From Verrucomicrobiales bacterium (GTDB lineage Bacteria > Verrucomicrobiota > Verrucomicrobiia > Verrucomicrobiales > DEV007), in the NCBI GenBank assembly GCA_021648365.1, contig JAKISY010000109.1, positions 1 through 14,874 of the forward strand: a stretch of DNA of 14,874 bases, written 5' to 3'. Every line of letters begins with the position of its first letter. Positions within the stretch are counted from its first letter, which is position 1. Of the stretch, positions 7,185-14,873 are shown in pieces. The notes beneath the pieces are model-generated. The model was not told the origin of the DNA. It saw only the letters and a program-made list of their open reading frames with translations, and ran no database searches. The position numbers and the translations under genes were made by a program.

Positions 7185-7373
7185 TGACCAGAGACTACCC
7201 GACAATCTTCCATTTACAACAGCTCACAACTCATTCATCCCCTCTGAGACCTTCACCGTCCCGCCTTTGCGAGCTACTCAATCTCAAATCGGCTCTTCCT
7301 TTGCGTCTTGAGCGACTTGTCTCGCCGTAGCCTTGGCGTAGGAGGAAGCGGGCGTGACCATCTCCCCATCCCC
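7185..7373. other. Intergenic gap with repeat-like GC-rich segment
   Basis: No gene is seen. The part at about 7259-7350 changes in character from its surroundings: it has short CTTTGCG echoes and a CGCC...GGCG dyad (CGCCGTAGCCTTGGCG at 7323-7338). It resembles a degenerate dispersed element rather than a regulatory region, but this cannot be confirmed from one copy. Confidence 0.3.
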
Positions 7374-8795
7374 TCAATATTCCCGATCTTTCTTAATCCC
7401 CGGTTCAGGAATCGGATACAAACCATCCTTATCCGGCATCAACACCGAGTCCCCATCGAGTTTCAAATCCTTAATACCCGGCGCCATCACATGCTCAGAA
7501 TTGAGCATTTGATCATAAGTGATCTCCTGACCTGTATGCGCAGCCATCCGTCCCATCGACGTCACCACGCTGGCAGCAACCCCATCCTCCACCTCATTAT
7601 AAGGCGTATCATTACGAATGGCTTCAATGAAATCCTCCCATTCCACATCGTAAGGGCTTGGTTCCAGACTTTTATCGCGTTTACCTGTAGGGAATTTCCA
7701 CAACAAGTTATCAGGCTCACCACGGTAAGATTTAGGGATATTTTGATCACTGTAAATTCGCGAACGTGCCGGCATGTGGCTCGAAGTCGAAATCACCGCA
7801 GAACCTTTGCTGCCATGCGCATAAGCAGCAAACTCCTGTTTGCAATTTTTCATATTGCGTCCGTCATAGAACAACTTGGTACCATCAGCAAAAGTGTATT
7901 CTACCGAATAGTGATCAAAATTCTGATCAATCGCATTTTCTCCACGATAATGCCGCCCTCCCTGAGCCTGCGCCTTAATCGGCCACGCACCTTTTATCAT
8001 GCAACACTCATCAATACCGTGAATAAAAAAGTCGCTGAATGCTCCACCACTAAGCCACAAAAAAGCATGGAAATTACTGATTTGATACATCAAGTCACTC
8101 ATCTTTCCAGGATTTTTATCAGCAAAAGCAAAACCAATCGGTCCCTGTTGGCGATAAGCGCGCATCATCGTAATATCACCAATCATACCATCATCGAGCC
8201 TCTTTTTGAGCTCAATCCGAGAAATGCTGTGACGGCACATCAAGCCCACTCCCACTTTCAAATTTTTCGCTTTAGCCTTTTTATTGATCTCCAACAATTT
8301 GCGTGAAGAAAATCCGTCCGGAGACAAAGGTTTTTCCATAAAAACATTCAAACTCTTCTCCACCGCATACTCATACATCGGCCAACGAAACGCGCAGGGA
8401 GTCGTGAGCACAACGATGTCTCCAGGACTGAGCTCATCCATCGCTTTTTTGTAACCATCAAATCCGATAAAGCGTCGTTCAGGATCTACTTGAATCTTTT
8501 CAGCGACGTCCTTCTGTTTACTCAAAATTTCATGACTGCGATTGAGCTTTCCCTCAAACACATCAGCCATCGCATGCAATTTGATCGGCCCCAAGGCGCC
8601 AGAAACAGACAATGCGTTATGAACTGCTCCAGTGCCGCGCCCCCCACAACCCACCAGTGCAACTTTCAAAGTCTGATCATCGGCCGCATGAACATGAGGA
8701 ATGATCGCATTAGCTAGAACCGAAGCCGCAGCGACTTTGCCTCCGGTCTTTATCATTTCGCGTCGAGAGGTAAGGGTGTTTTCTGGTGTTTTCAT
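7374..8795 (-). CDS. Tat-exported Gfo/Idh/MocA family oxidoreductase
   Basis: 473 residues starting with a twin-arginine signal (SRREMIK, R11/R12, hydrophobic stretch 21-32, HVHA cleavage region near 34-37). The Rossmann segment is VALVGCGGRGTG (about 45-56), and the catalytic-lysine motif EKP lies at 154-156 in 'NVFMEKPLSPD'. The C-terminal alpha/beta domain has the 'GGAFSDFFIHGID' element usual for the family. Such proteins oxidise or epimerise sugar hydroxyls with tightly bound NAD(P), and Tat export after cofactor loading places it in the periplasm. Length fits the secreted PVC/Bacteroidetes subgroup. It follows the sulfatase by 117 bp in the same direction and has a candidate promoter in that gap. 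Substrate is not predictable; a keto-sugar step alongside the nearby isomerase/epimerase is a reasonable inference. Confidence 0.93.
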   Translation of the reverse strand: MKTPENTLTSRREMIKTGGKVAAASVLANAIIPHVHAADDQTLKVALVGCGGRGTGAVHNALSVSGALGPIKLHAMADVFEGKLNRSHEILSKQKDVAEKIQVDPERRFIGFDGYKKAMDELSPGDIVVLTTPCAFRWPMYEYAVEKSLNVFMEKPLSPDGFSSRKLLEINKKAKAKNLKVGVGLMCRHSISRIELKKRLDDGMIGDITMMRAYRQQGPIGFAFADKNPGKMSDLMYQISNFHAFLWLSGGAFSDFFIHGIDECCMIKGAWPIKAQAQGGRHYRGENAIDQNFDHYSVEYTFADGTKLFYDGRNMKNCKQEFAAYAHGSKGSAVISTSSHMPARSRIYSDQNIPKSYRGEPDNLLWKFPTGKRDKSLEPSPYDVEWEDFIEAIRNDTPYNEVEDGVAASVVTSMGRMAAHTGQEITYDQMLNSEHVMAPGIKDLKLDGDSVLMPDKDGLYPIPEPGIKKDREY

Positions 8796-8836
8796 AGTTT
8801 TTTGGATGCGCTGTTAAAAAAATAGGCTTTCTTGCG

Positions 8837-8864
8837 AATCTAATACTCCACCACAAATTGTCAT
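8837..8864 (-). promoter_or_regulatory. Candidate promoter of the oxidoreductase gene
   Basis: ATGACA (8864-8859) and TAGATT (8842-8837) are 16 bp apart, matching 5 and 4 of 6 sigma-70 positions. The predicted start near 8830 leaves a leader of about 35 nt. Two small palindromes lie just upstream: ATTGATTCAAT at 8878-8888 and GATTTGCTCAAATC at 8898-8911, the latter directly after the sulfatase stop. Either could be a regulator site; neither has a T-run to mark a terminator. Confidence 0.35.
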
Positions 8865-8912
8865 TTAATCTAGGATAATTGATTCAATCTTAAAGGGGAT
8901 TTGCTCAAATCA

Positions 8913-10349
8913 TCATGGATTCCTTTTGCGAAAATAGGGATTTTGGTTGGGCATATTGGCTCCCTGTTCTTTAATCCATCGTTGCAGTTTTTGCAATAAA
9001 ACCTTAGCTTTTTGCGGATGCTCACTCGCTACATTTTTGCTCTCCGAAGGATCTTTATTGAGATCATACAGTTCAAGTCGATCCTCCTCATAATACTTCA
9101 GTAGTTTCCAGTGACCCGCAATCACTGCGCTCACCGGAGTGGTCGTTGCATAATAATGCGGAAAATGAAAATACAAAGCCTCTCTTTCCAAACTGGTTTG
9201 TGGATTGAGTAACAGCGACCGTAGATCAAGTCCATCATTTGGGAACTCCTCTTGCAAGGTAAATTTTTGAGCGTCAGCCAAGGTGTGAAAAATATCGGTG
9301 ATGATCACCGGCTCACTGATCGAAGTGCCCGCTGTTGTCACCCCAGGCCACTTCACTATCAAAGGCACGCGAATCCCACCTTCATAACAAGAGCCCTTCC
9401 CTGATCGCAAAGGGTAGTTATTCGTGGTAGCGACGCTTTGCTTGGATTTACGATCAACCCCAATATACCCGCCATTATCACTGGCAAAAATCAGAATCGT
9501 ATTATCAGTCATACCTCTCTTTTCCAAATGCTCGACTATACGCCCCACACTGTCATCAAGGCTTTTAACCATCGCCGCGTAGGTCGCATTCTGATGATGC
9601 ATCGCCGGCTTGAGCTTCTTTGTGAAATAAGCAATGTCTTCGGCCTTGGCTTCAACCGGGATATGTGGAGCATAGTGTGCCAGATAGAGAAAAAATGGCT
9701 GCTCACCCGCTCTGTCGATCACCTTCAAGGCCTCGTCCGTGAGCCGATCAGTGAGATACTCTCCGTCATTACCAAATGGTAAACCCGGAACATAGCGAAA
9801 TTCATTGCCATAAAAACCTGATCCACTGTAGGGCCAAAAGAAGGTCTGTGGGGCGCCCCAATGGTTTCCTCCCACATTCACATCAAAACCGTGGGTTTCA
9901 GGGAAATGCCCCGCATCACCAAGATGCCACTTACCTACTAAAGCCGTCAAATACCCTTTATTTTGCAAGTGTTTGGCTAAAGTGGTTTCAGCATGCGGCA
10001 AATCATGTAAAGCCTCCGCCTGCAATAACTTCCTCGTTTTTGGCCCCTGCAATGCACCCTCTGACCAAATCGTCATATGCAGCCGTGCCGCATGTTTCCC
10101 CGTCAAGAGCGCCGCCCGACTCGGCGTGCAAACCGGCATAGCGTAGGCTCTAGAAAAGGCTGTACCACTCTTCGCCAGAGCATCAATATGAGGGGTCTCA
10201 ACCAAGTCGCCTCCCTGATAAGCCACATCTGACCAGCCAAGATCATCGGCAAGAATCAACACGATGTTAGGAGTTGTAGCACCGTTCTCCTTCGCCGCTA
10301 TCAATGAACAAAAAGCCAGTAACAATAGACAAGTGCAATATACTTTCAT
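8913..10349 (-). CDS. Secreted formylglycine-dependent (type I) sulfatase
   Basis: 478 residues with a Sec signal peptide (about 1-19, hydrophobic LLLLAFCSLIAA). Metal-binding ADD at 34-36, and the activation motif C74-T-P-S-R78 followed by AALLTG, which is the CxPxR sulfatase signature whose Cys becomes formylglycine. GKWHLG (K140, H142), H225/H229, SDNGGY (D291, N292) and RSGKGS (K318) supply the remaining active-site residues, so the enzyme looks intact. It hydrolyses a sulfate ester, probably on a sugar, in the periplasm or outside. The start overlaps the stop of the upstream isomerase/epimerase by 4 bp (ATGA), so the two are translationally coupled. The specific sulfatase subfamily and the linkage cut cannot be told from sequence reading; no maturation enzyme is encoded in the window. 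Confidence 0.95.
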   Translation of the reverse strand: MKVYCTCLLLLAFCSLIAAKENGATTPNIVLILADDLGWSDVAYQGGDLVETPHIDALAKSGTAFSRAYAMPVCTPSRAALLTGKHAARLHMTIWSEGALQGPKTRKLLQAEALHDLPHAETTLAKHLQNKGYLTALVGKWHLGDAGHFPETHGFDVNVGGNHWGAPQTFFWPYSGSGFYGNEFRYVPGLPFGNDGEYLTDRLTDEALKVIDRAGEQPFFLYLAHYAPHIPVEAKAEDIAYFTKKLKPAMHHQNATYAAMVKSLDDSVGRIVEHLEKRGMTDNTILIFASDNGGYIGVDRKSKQSVATTNNYPLRSGKGSCYEGGIRVPLIVKWPGVTTAGTSISEPVIITDIFHTLADAQKFTLQEEFPNDGLDLRSLLLNPQTSLEREALYFHFPHYYATTTPVSAVIAGHWKLLKYYEEDRLELYDLNKDPSESKNVASEHPQKAKVLLQKLQRWIKEQGANMPNQNPYFRKRNP

Positions 10350-11215
10350 GAATCAGGATGGCGAGAGCTTAATTTTTTCAAAAATTCAATGCTCAGCGGA
10401 ATTTGCTCAATAGCGTTAGGGCTTTCGTCCTCGATGTAAAGACGTGAGATGTCATACTCTCGTGCCAATTTTAAAATACTCGAAAAATCTATCATCCCAC
10501 TGCCTAGAGTCACGATAGCCTCGCGCGGTGGCTTTTGCTGTAGAGCGCTTCCAGTCGGTGTCCCCTTTTTCATATCCTTGAGGTGCAAGGCGCAAATACG
10601 CTTGCCGTGACGCTTCAATACATCAACCGGATTTCCGCCGCCCCACAGCACCCAATAAACATCAACTTCGTAACTCACCAGCTCAGGGTCGGTCTGATCA
10701 AGCAAAGCATCAAACAGAACCCCCTCGGCATCGGAGCGGAACTCCTGCCCGTGTGTATGATAAGCAAAGCGCAGCCCCGCTTGGTTTAATTTTTTCCCCC
10801 AACGATTAAAACGCTCGGCAATTGCGGGGATTTGTTCGCGAGTCAAGGGCGGTTTGTGAGGTAATAAAGGTGACATCACCCATGTGGCACCGACAGCTTT
10901 AGCGTAAGCAATCACAGCATCCATGTTCTTATCCAGATCCCTCGGAAACACATGATGACTGGTGCAACGCAAACCATGTTTGTCGAGCAAGCCCTTCAAT
11001 TCGAGGGCTGATTGTTTAGTGAAAACACTCGTTTCCACCTCCTTCAATCCCCAGTCAGCCAGTTGCTTCAAGCAAGCATCAGGATCTTCATCCATCCACT
11101 TCTGTAAGCTATAAAGCTGAATACCGTAAGCTGGAGCCAGCTCTCCGTTTGCAGTCGGCGCCAAGAGGCACACCACAATAATGAGCAATAAAAAAATCTG
11201 TATGCGTTTCATCAT
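10346..11215 (-). CDS. Exported sugar isomerase/epimerase-like TIM barrel (xylose-isomerase-like/AP-endonuclease-2 fold)
   Basis: 289 residues; a second ATG at 11212 immediately follows. The first 24 residues form a Sec signal peptide (KRIQIFLLLIIVVCLL core), so the protein is exported, unlike most relatives of this fold. Motifs of the family run in order: YGIQLYSL near 29-36, YHTHGQEF, a YEVDVYWV strand, LHLKDM and G-S-GMIDF, ending in a YIEDESP strand. Their Glu, His and Asp residues form the usual metal site. It starts 3 bp after the SIS-gene stop and overlaps the sulfatase start (ATGA). It could isomerise a sugar or, as some secreted relatives near Gfo/Idh/MocA enzymes are thought to do, process 3-keto sugars. 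Fold assignment is firm; the reaction is inferred. Confidence 0.88.
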   Translation of the reverse strand: MMKRIQIFLLLIIVVCLLAPTANGELAPAYGIQLYSLQKWMDEDPDACLKQLADWGLKEVETSVFTKQSALELKGLLDKHGLRCTSHHVFPRDLDKNMDAVIAYAKAVGATWVMSPLLPHKPPLTREQIPAIAERFNRWGKKLNQAGLRFAYHTHGQEFRSDAEGVLFDALLDQTDPELVSYEVDVYWVLWGGGNPVDVLKRHGKRICALHLKDMKKGTPTGSALQQKPPREAIVTLGSGMIDFSSILKLAREYDISRLYIEDESPNAIEQIPLSIEFLKKLSSRHPDS

Positions 11216-11218
11216 AAT

Positions 11219-11803
11219 TTAAGCCTGTGAAAAATCCATAAAAGCATAACACAACAGGTGATAAATCGTCATGTGAGCATCCTCCACTCGACCGTAGTGC
11301 GTGTCCTCAACCACAATGGTGTGGTCGGCGATATCAATGAGGCTGCCTCGTTTTGCACCAATGAGTGCAACAGTTTTTAAACCTTTGCCCTTTGCCCAGG
11401 TAAACGCCTCAAGCAAATTCGGAGAGGAACCACTGACGGATGCCGTGATCACCACATCTCCTGGGTTAGCGTAATTTTCTAGTTGTCGACGGAAAATATC
11501 CTTATAATCGTAATCATTCCCAATAGCGGTCATCCAACCCGTATTATCGTTGAGCGAGAGAACTCTAAATCGCTTGCCGAGCGCATCAGATGACCCTTTA
11601 CCCAGATCGGTGGCAAAATGAGAAGCGTTGCAGGCACTGCCACCATTTCCAAAAATGAAAACCTGCCGATTCTCTTGATGGGCCACGCGCAGAAGCTCAA
11701 TCACTTCGCTAATTTGTTCTGTCGGGAGAGCCGCTAGCGTTTGCTGTTGCCGCTCTAAATATTCGGTGATCCAATCTCCAGTGCTGGTATTTTCTTTTTT
11801 CAT
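11219..11803 (-). CDS. SIS-domain sugar-phosphate isomerase, GmhA-like
   Basis: 194 residues from ATG 11803; a TTG two codons upstream is less likely. Phosphosugar-binding motifs are FGNGGSA (51-57), ASVSGSSPNLLEA (121-133) and VALIGA (145-150). The overall pattern resembles sedoheptulose-7-phosphate isomerase GmhA: H62 and H182 occupy positions of its active-site histidines, but the E after HFA is D66 and the usual Q of the 'QE.H' element is E174, so GmhA activity should not be assumed. No other heptose or LPS gene is present. No signal peptide, so it acts on a sugar phosphate in the cytosol. It is the first gene of the run with the isomerase/epimerase (3-bp gap) and sulfatase, and is divergent from the ROK kinase. 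Confidence 0.87.
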   Translation of the reverse strand: MKKENTSTGDWITEYLERQQQTLAALPTEQISEVIELLRVAHQENRQVFIFGNGGSACNASHFATDLGKGSSDALGKRFRVLSLNDNTGWMTAIGNDYDYKDIFRRQLENYANPGDVVITASVSGSSPNLLEAFTWAKGKGLKTVALIGAKRGSLIDIADHTIVVEDTHYGRVEDAHMTIYHLLCYAFMDFSQA

Positions 11804-11824
11804 GATCAAGGTAATCTGTGAATA

Positions 11825-11853
11825 ATATTAGCAGCAAGAGCCACAAGCGTCTA
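11825..11853 (-). promoter_or_regulatory. Candidate promoter of the SIS-isomerase-sulfatase operon
   Basis: TAGACG (11853-11848) and TAATAT (11830-11825) are exactly 17 bp apart, each with 4 of 6 sigma-70 matches, and would give a leader of about 15 nt. The perfect palindrome TCTATATAGA (11850-11859) overlaps the -35 box and is a possible operator. Confidence 0.4.
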
Positions 11854-11947
11854 TATAGAAGCGGTTGCAAATTAGGTCGATTACGCAAATTTTTATCCTG
11901 CCAGTTACCTACATCGCTTGTTTTTACTGCTATTTACATTTTAAGCT

Positions 11948-11975
11948 TTGACTGTTCACGCATGACGATGAAAAT
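11948..11975 (+). promoter_or_regulatory. Candidate promoter of the ROK kinase gene
   Basis: TTGACT (11948-11953, 5 of 6) followed after 16 bp by GAAAAT (11970-11975, 4 of 6), about 55 bp before the ATG at 12031. It points away from the SIS-operon promoter within the same 227-bp gap, so one regulator could act on both. Confidence 0.35.
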
Positions 11976-12030
11976 ACCAATCACTCGTTCAAGCTGAATT
12001 CACATAGGCTATCCACACAAATCTCACACC

Positions 12031-12969
12031 ATGTCCAGCTCACTACATTATCTAGGAATCGACATAGGCGGCACAAAAACTGCCGTTTCCATAATGAATG
12101 AAACTGCTGGCGTGGTGGCAAAAACCCGCTTCCCTAGCCAGGGAAAAGACGGTGCTGAAGTCGGTATTCGTCGCACCATCGAAGCGGGACAGGAGCTGAT
12201 CAAAGGGCGTAAAATCAACGGAATAGGGATTTCTGTTGGTGCCATGTTTGATCTGAAAACGGGGTGTTTCGGCGTAGCCCCCCATCTACCAAATTGGGAA
12301 AACTACCCACTTGTCGAAACTATCGAAAACGCCTTCTCTCTGCCAGTGACTGCCGACAATGATGCCAATGCTTGCGCTTTAGCCGAGTGGCGATACGGAG
12401 CAGCAAAAAACAAACAGCACCTTGCTTTTTTAACATTCGGCACGGGCTTGGGAGCTGGTTTTATTTTAAATAATCAGATTTTTCATGGGGCATCCAATCT
12501 CGCAGGAGAAATCGGAGCGCTCTGCCTAGAACCAGACGGCCCACCAGTTAGAGGAAAGCCAGGTTGCTTGGAAGGTTTTGCGTCAGGAGCTGGCATTGCT
12601 GGCTTAGTCGAAAAAAGACTACCTGAATTTTCTGGGAAAACTTGCCTTAAAATAGGAGCCAACGCCAAAGATGTAGCTACAGGCGCCAGAGCCGGTGATG
12701 CGCTTTGTCTCTCCATCATGCAAGAAAGCGGGAATCAACTCGGGCGCGGCTTAGCTATTTTGATGAATCTCTTGAATTTAGAGATGATTGTCATCGGATC
12801 GATATTTACTCGTTGCGAAAACCTATTAAGACCCGCGATGCAGGCGGCCCTATACAAAGAAGCCATGCCAAGCGCACGCGCCGATTGCACCATAGTGCCC
12901 GCCGCGTTGGGAGAAGAGATCGGCGACTACGCAGCCTTGGCACTCGCGGTTGGCGCTACAGAAAATTAG
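12031..12969 (+). CDS. ROK-family sugar kinase lacking the zinc motif
   Basis: 312 residues. It has the phosphate-1 loop GIDIGGTKTA (D11, G13-T15), the catalytic region TADNDANACALAEW with D111 as base, phosphate-2 FGTGLGAG (136-143) and LAGEIGA (158-163). In most ROK kinases the last element is GEIGH followed by CxCGxxGCxE, with the His and three Cys holding zinc. Here the His is A163 and the motif is reduced to VRGKPGCLE, leaving only C179 of the four ligands; E181 is kept. So it is probably an active but zinc-free ROK kinase acting on a hexose or similar sugar in the cytosol. It is divergent from the SIS operon and overlaps the AraC gene tail to tail by 4 bp. No N-terminal HTH is present, so it is a kinase and not a ROK repressor. 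Confidence 0.92.
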   Translation: MSSSLHYLGIDIGGTKTAVSIMNETAGVVAKTRFPSQGKDGAEVGIRRTIEAGQELIKGRKINGIGISVGAMFDLKTGCFGVAPHLPNWENYPLVETIENAFSLPVTADNDANACALAEWRYGAAKNKQHLAFLTFGTGLGAGFILNNQIFHGASNLAGEIGALCLEPDGPPVRGKPGCLEGFASGAGIAGLVEKRLPEFSGKTCLKIGANAKDVATGARAGDALCLSIMQESGNQLGRGLAILMNLLNLEMIVIGSIFTRCENLLRPAMQAALYKEAMPSARADCTIVPAALGEEIGDYAALALAVGATEN

Positions 12970-13742
12970 TCTGATCTCCTGCTCGCAAAACGCTTGCGGT
13001 AGGCGGATGGAGTCATTCCCATCAATTCTTTGAACTTTTTGGTAAAAGAACTTTGGTCACTGAATCCGCAATCTATCGCAATGTCCGACAGGGCTTTGTC
13101 GGTATTTTTCAGCTTTTCACTACCACGATCAATACGCACACGCATCACATAAACTTGCGGCGACATGCCTAAAGTTGCCCCAAAACGGTACTGTAGTTTG
13201 CGCACCGAGCATTGACACAGTTCTGCCATCTGTTTCACACAAATAGGTTCACGAAAATGGGCATGAGCATGCTTGATAGCTGGTAAAATATCTCGCGCGA
13301 TACCCGGCAATGATTCTGACGATGCTATCTGTAGGATCACACCCATCACCCCGATCACCTCACCCGATTTGGCATCACACAAAGGATACTTACTGGTCAT
13401 GTGCCACTCAGGCAATCCGCGAGTATTAAACCACGGCTCTAACCGCCCCTTGATCGGCTTGCCCGTTTCATAAACCAGCTTATCATCCCTGACATACTGC
13501 TGCGCAAAAGCCGAAGGGTTCAGGTCGAAGTCGGTCTTTCCTAGAATCGCGTCCTCGCTAACAAAGCCATATCGACTCAGAATCCCTTGGCTCGCAAAAA
13601 GGATCTCCCCCTTACGATTCTTGGCAAAAAAACTGACGCCCGGCACTTCGTCGAACATCTTGTAAAACCAAGACTGCGAAGCCAGCCTAGCCCTCAACCT
13701 CTTTCGCTCTCGCTTACACGATTCTGTATTGGTATTTTGCAT
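12966..13742 (-). CDS. AraC-family transcriptional regulator with N-terminal PAS domain
   Basis: 258 residues. A basic N terminus is followed by a PAS domain (about 26-140) with VPGVSFFAKNRKGEILFAS, ILGKTDFDL and GVMGVILQI strand/loop signatures. The C-terminal double helix-turn-helix (about 155-255) has CSVRKLQYRFGATLGMSP and the hallmark 'ALSDIAIDCGFSDQSSFTKKFKELMGMTPSAYRKRF'-type end, split here as DIAIDCGFSDQSSF and FKELMGMTPSAYR. No AraC sugar-binding cupin is present; the PAS domain probably binds the ligand or senses a small molecule. The gene ends 4 bp inside the ROK kinase end, with opposite orientation. By position it is the likely local regulator of the ROK and SIS-sulfatase promoters. 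No strong ribosome binding site is seen at ATG 13742. Confidence 0.93.
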   Translation of the reverse strand: MQNTNTESCKRERKRLRARLASQSWFYKMFDEVPGVSFFAKNRKGEILFASQGILSRYGFVSEDAILGKTDFDLNPSAFAQQYVRDDKLVYETGKPIKGRLEPWFNTRGLPEWHMTSKYPLCDAKSGEVIGVMGVILQIASSESLPGIARDILPAIKHAHAHFREPICVKQMAELCQCSVRKLQYRFGATLGMSPQVYVMRVRIDRGSEKLKNTDKALSDIAIDCGFSDQSSFTKKFKELMGMTPSAYRKRFASRRSD

Positions 13743-14057
13743 CAGCTGTCACGACACGACAAAAAAATCATTCCTAAATATCACCAATATCACAGGGAAG
13801 ACGCTTTTTTGGCTGTCGTTTTTTCATTCACTTGAATTAGCTTTGGAGCTAAAGGCTTTCGCGGAACCCCACCTCCACCGATAGATTCAGGCGTGTTATT
13901 GTCTATGATGTGTAACAGAATGACTAATTTTTTCATATCATTGTGGGATTTTTGATGCCACCTCCTAAGTGGTATCAGTGCTAATCCTGCTCATTAGATC
14001 AGGCGTAGCTTAAAGTTAAATCAGTAACTTTAAAGACCCTATTTTTCAAATCTGATC
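13743..14057. other. 315-bp gap upstream of the AraC gene
   Basis: No convincing gene or RNA is seen. The first part holds the AraC leader, with a short CACGA echo (CACGACACGACA at 13750-13761). The rest is A/T-rich with a perfect inverted repeat at 14010-14033, listed separately. The gap contains the AraC upstream region on the left and the DUF4434-like gene's 3' side on the right. Confidence 0.5.
14010..14033. repeat. Perfect 9-bp inverted repeat downstream of the DUF4434-like gene
   Basis: TTAAAGTTA (14010-14018) and TAACTTTAA (14025-14033) are exact reverse complements around a 6-nt loop. It lies 25 bp past the stop of the minus-strand gene at 14058. The stem is AT-rich and no T-run follows on the minus strand, so it is a poor intrinsic terminator; a protein-binding site or mRNA 3'-end hairpin is also possible. 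Confidence 0.5.
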
Positions 14058-14873
14058 CTAGTCCTGCCTCATTTTTTTCAGAAAACTGTCATACAACTTC
14101 GCTGCTTGGGGCGAACTCGCGGGATCCATATATTGACTGTATTCAAAAACTATAATTTTCGAAACAAAAGGAGCCGTGCTTTCACACTGTTTTCCCACAC
14201 GTTGATGCTGTGCGGGGCGAGCCGCCCACGCTTGCTCATTCACTGGCCATCCTGCGATTTGGTCAAACACCTCTACATTCGACCAAAACTTCACATCATG
14301 GCGTCTAAATATGGGTGCCAATCGAGAATATACCGCCCTCAAACTTTCGAGCGATACACGATGAGTCCCCACCCCATCCTGCATAGCTACAATGTCCACA
14401 TTGATTTTCGGCAAAGCCGTCTCATGCCACCACTGGGCATAGGCCTGAATATCCACGTCTTTACTAAAAAAAGGAGAGATCAGCACAGGATGCTTGGAAA
14501 GCTCTTTCGCTCGCTCGCTCAGGCGCCCCAGATAATCGAGTAAATCATCCGCATATGCCCGTCCAGGTGTTTGATCATCAATTTCTTCCGGCAGATACCA
14601 ACCGCCCAATCCAGAGTGCCCACCATAACGTTGATGCAGTTCATTCATCGTTGCCGTATTGAGTCCAACACGTTTCTCCAAATCGAACTCCCCCTTCCAA
14701 AAGCCCCCTTCCATCTGCAAACCAAGAAAAACTTTAAGCTTAAACTTACGAGCCGCATTTAGGATTTTCATGATCACGTCATCCGGGGAAGGCTTCACTC
14801 CTTTGATCGAACTTGGATAATGATAAAAACGATCATAAGCCACATATTGAACCACAACGGTATCCATGCCGAG
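14058..14873 (-). CDS. DUF4434-like glycoside-hydrolase-type protein, 5' end outside window
   Basis: The frame stays open to the right edge (a Leu-Gly pair precedes the first visible Met at 14867 and reads like internal sequence, 'LGMDTVVVQYVAY'). The true start and any signal peptide are therefore missing, and about 271 residues are visible. TIM-barrel-like strands recur: FKLKVFLGLQMEGGFW, GLGGWYLPEEID, HPVLISPFF, VDIVAMQDGVG and VKFWSNVEVF. The 'GWYLPEEID' acidic pair and the DGVG and NVE elements resemble the DUF4434 family, which is related to glycoside hydrolases and usually exported. It is transcribed toward the AraC gene. Family call is by pattern recognition and moderately sure; enzymatic activity is inferred. 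Confidence 0.72.
   Translation of the reverse strand, partial: LGMDTVVVQYVAYDRFYHYPSSIKGVKPSPDDVIMKILNAARKFKLKVFLGLQMEGGFWKGEFDLEKRVGLNTATMNELHQRYGGHSGLGGWYLPEEIDDQTPGRAYADDLLDYLGRLSERAKELSKHPVLISPFFSKDVDIQAYAQWWHETALPKINVDIVAMQDGVGTHRVSLESLRAVYSRLAPIFRRHDVKFWSNVEVFDQIAGWPVNEQAWAARPAQHQRVGKQCESTAPFVSKIIVFEYSQYMDPASSPQAAKLYDSFLKKMRQD

Noticed and set aside
7185..7205. TTG start for the YihY-family gene
   Set aside because: ATG at 7184 fits the family N terminus; the purine stretch before the TTG is too close to act as a ribosome binding site.
7308..8306. Long plus-strand open frame of 332 codons opposite the oxidoreductase
   Set aside because: It mirrors a gene with clear Tat, Rossmann and EKP motifs; its translation has no recognisable domain and is rich in residues typical of antisense reading.
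9438..10141. Plus-strand open frames opposite the sulfatase
   Set aside because: They are antisense to conserved sulfatase motifs and show no family resemblance.
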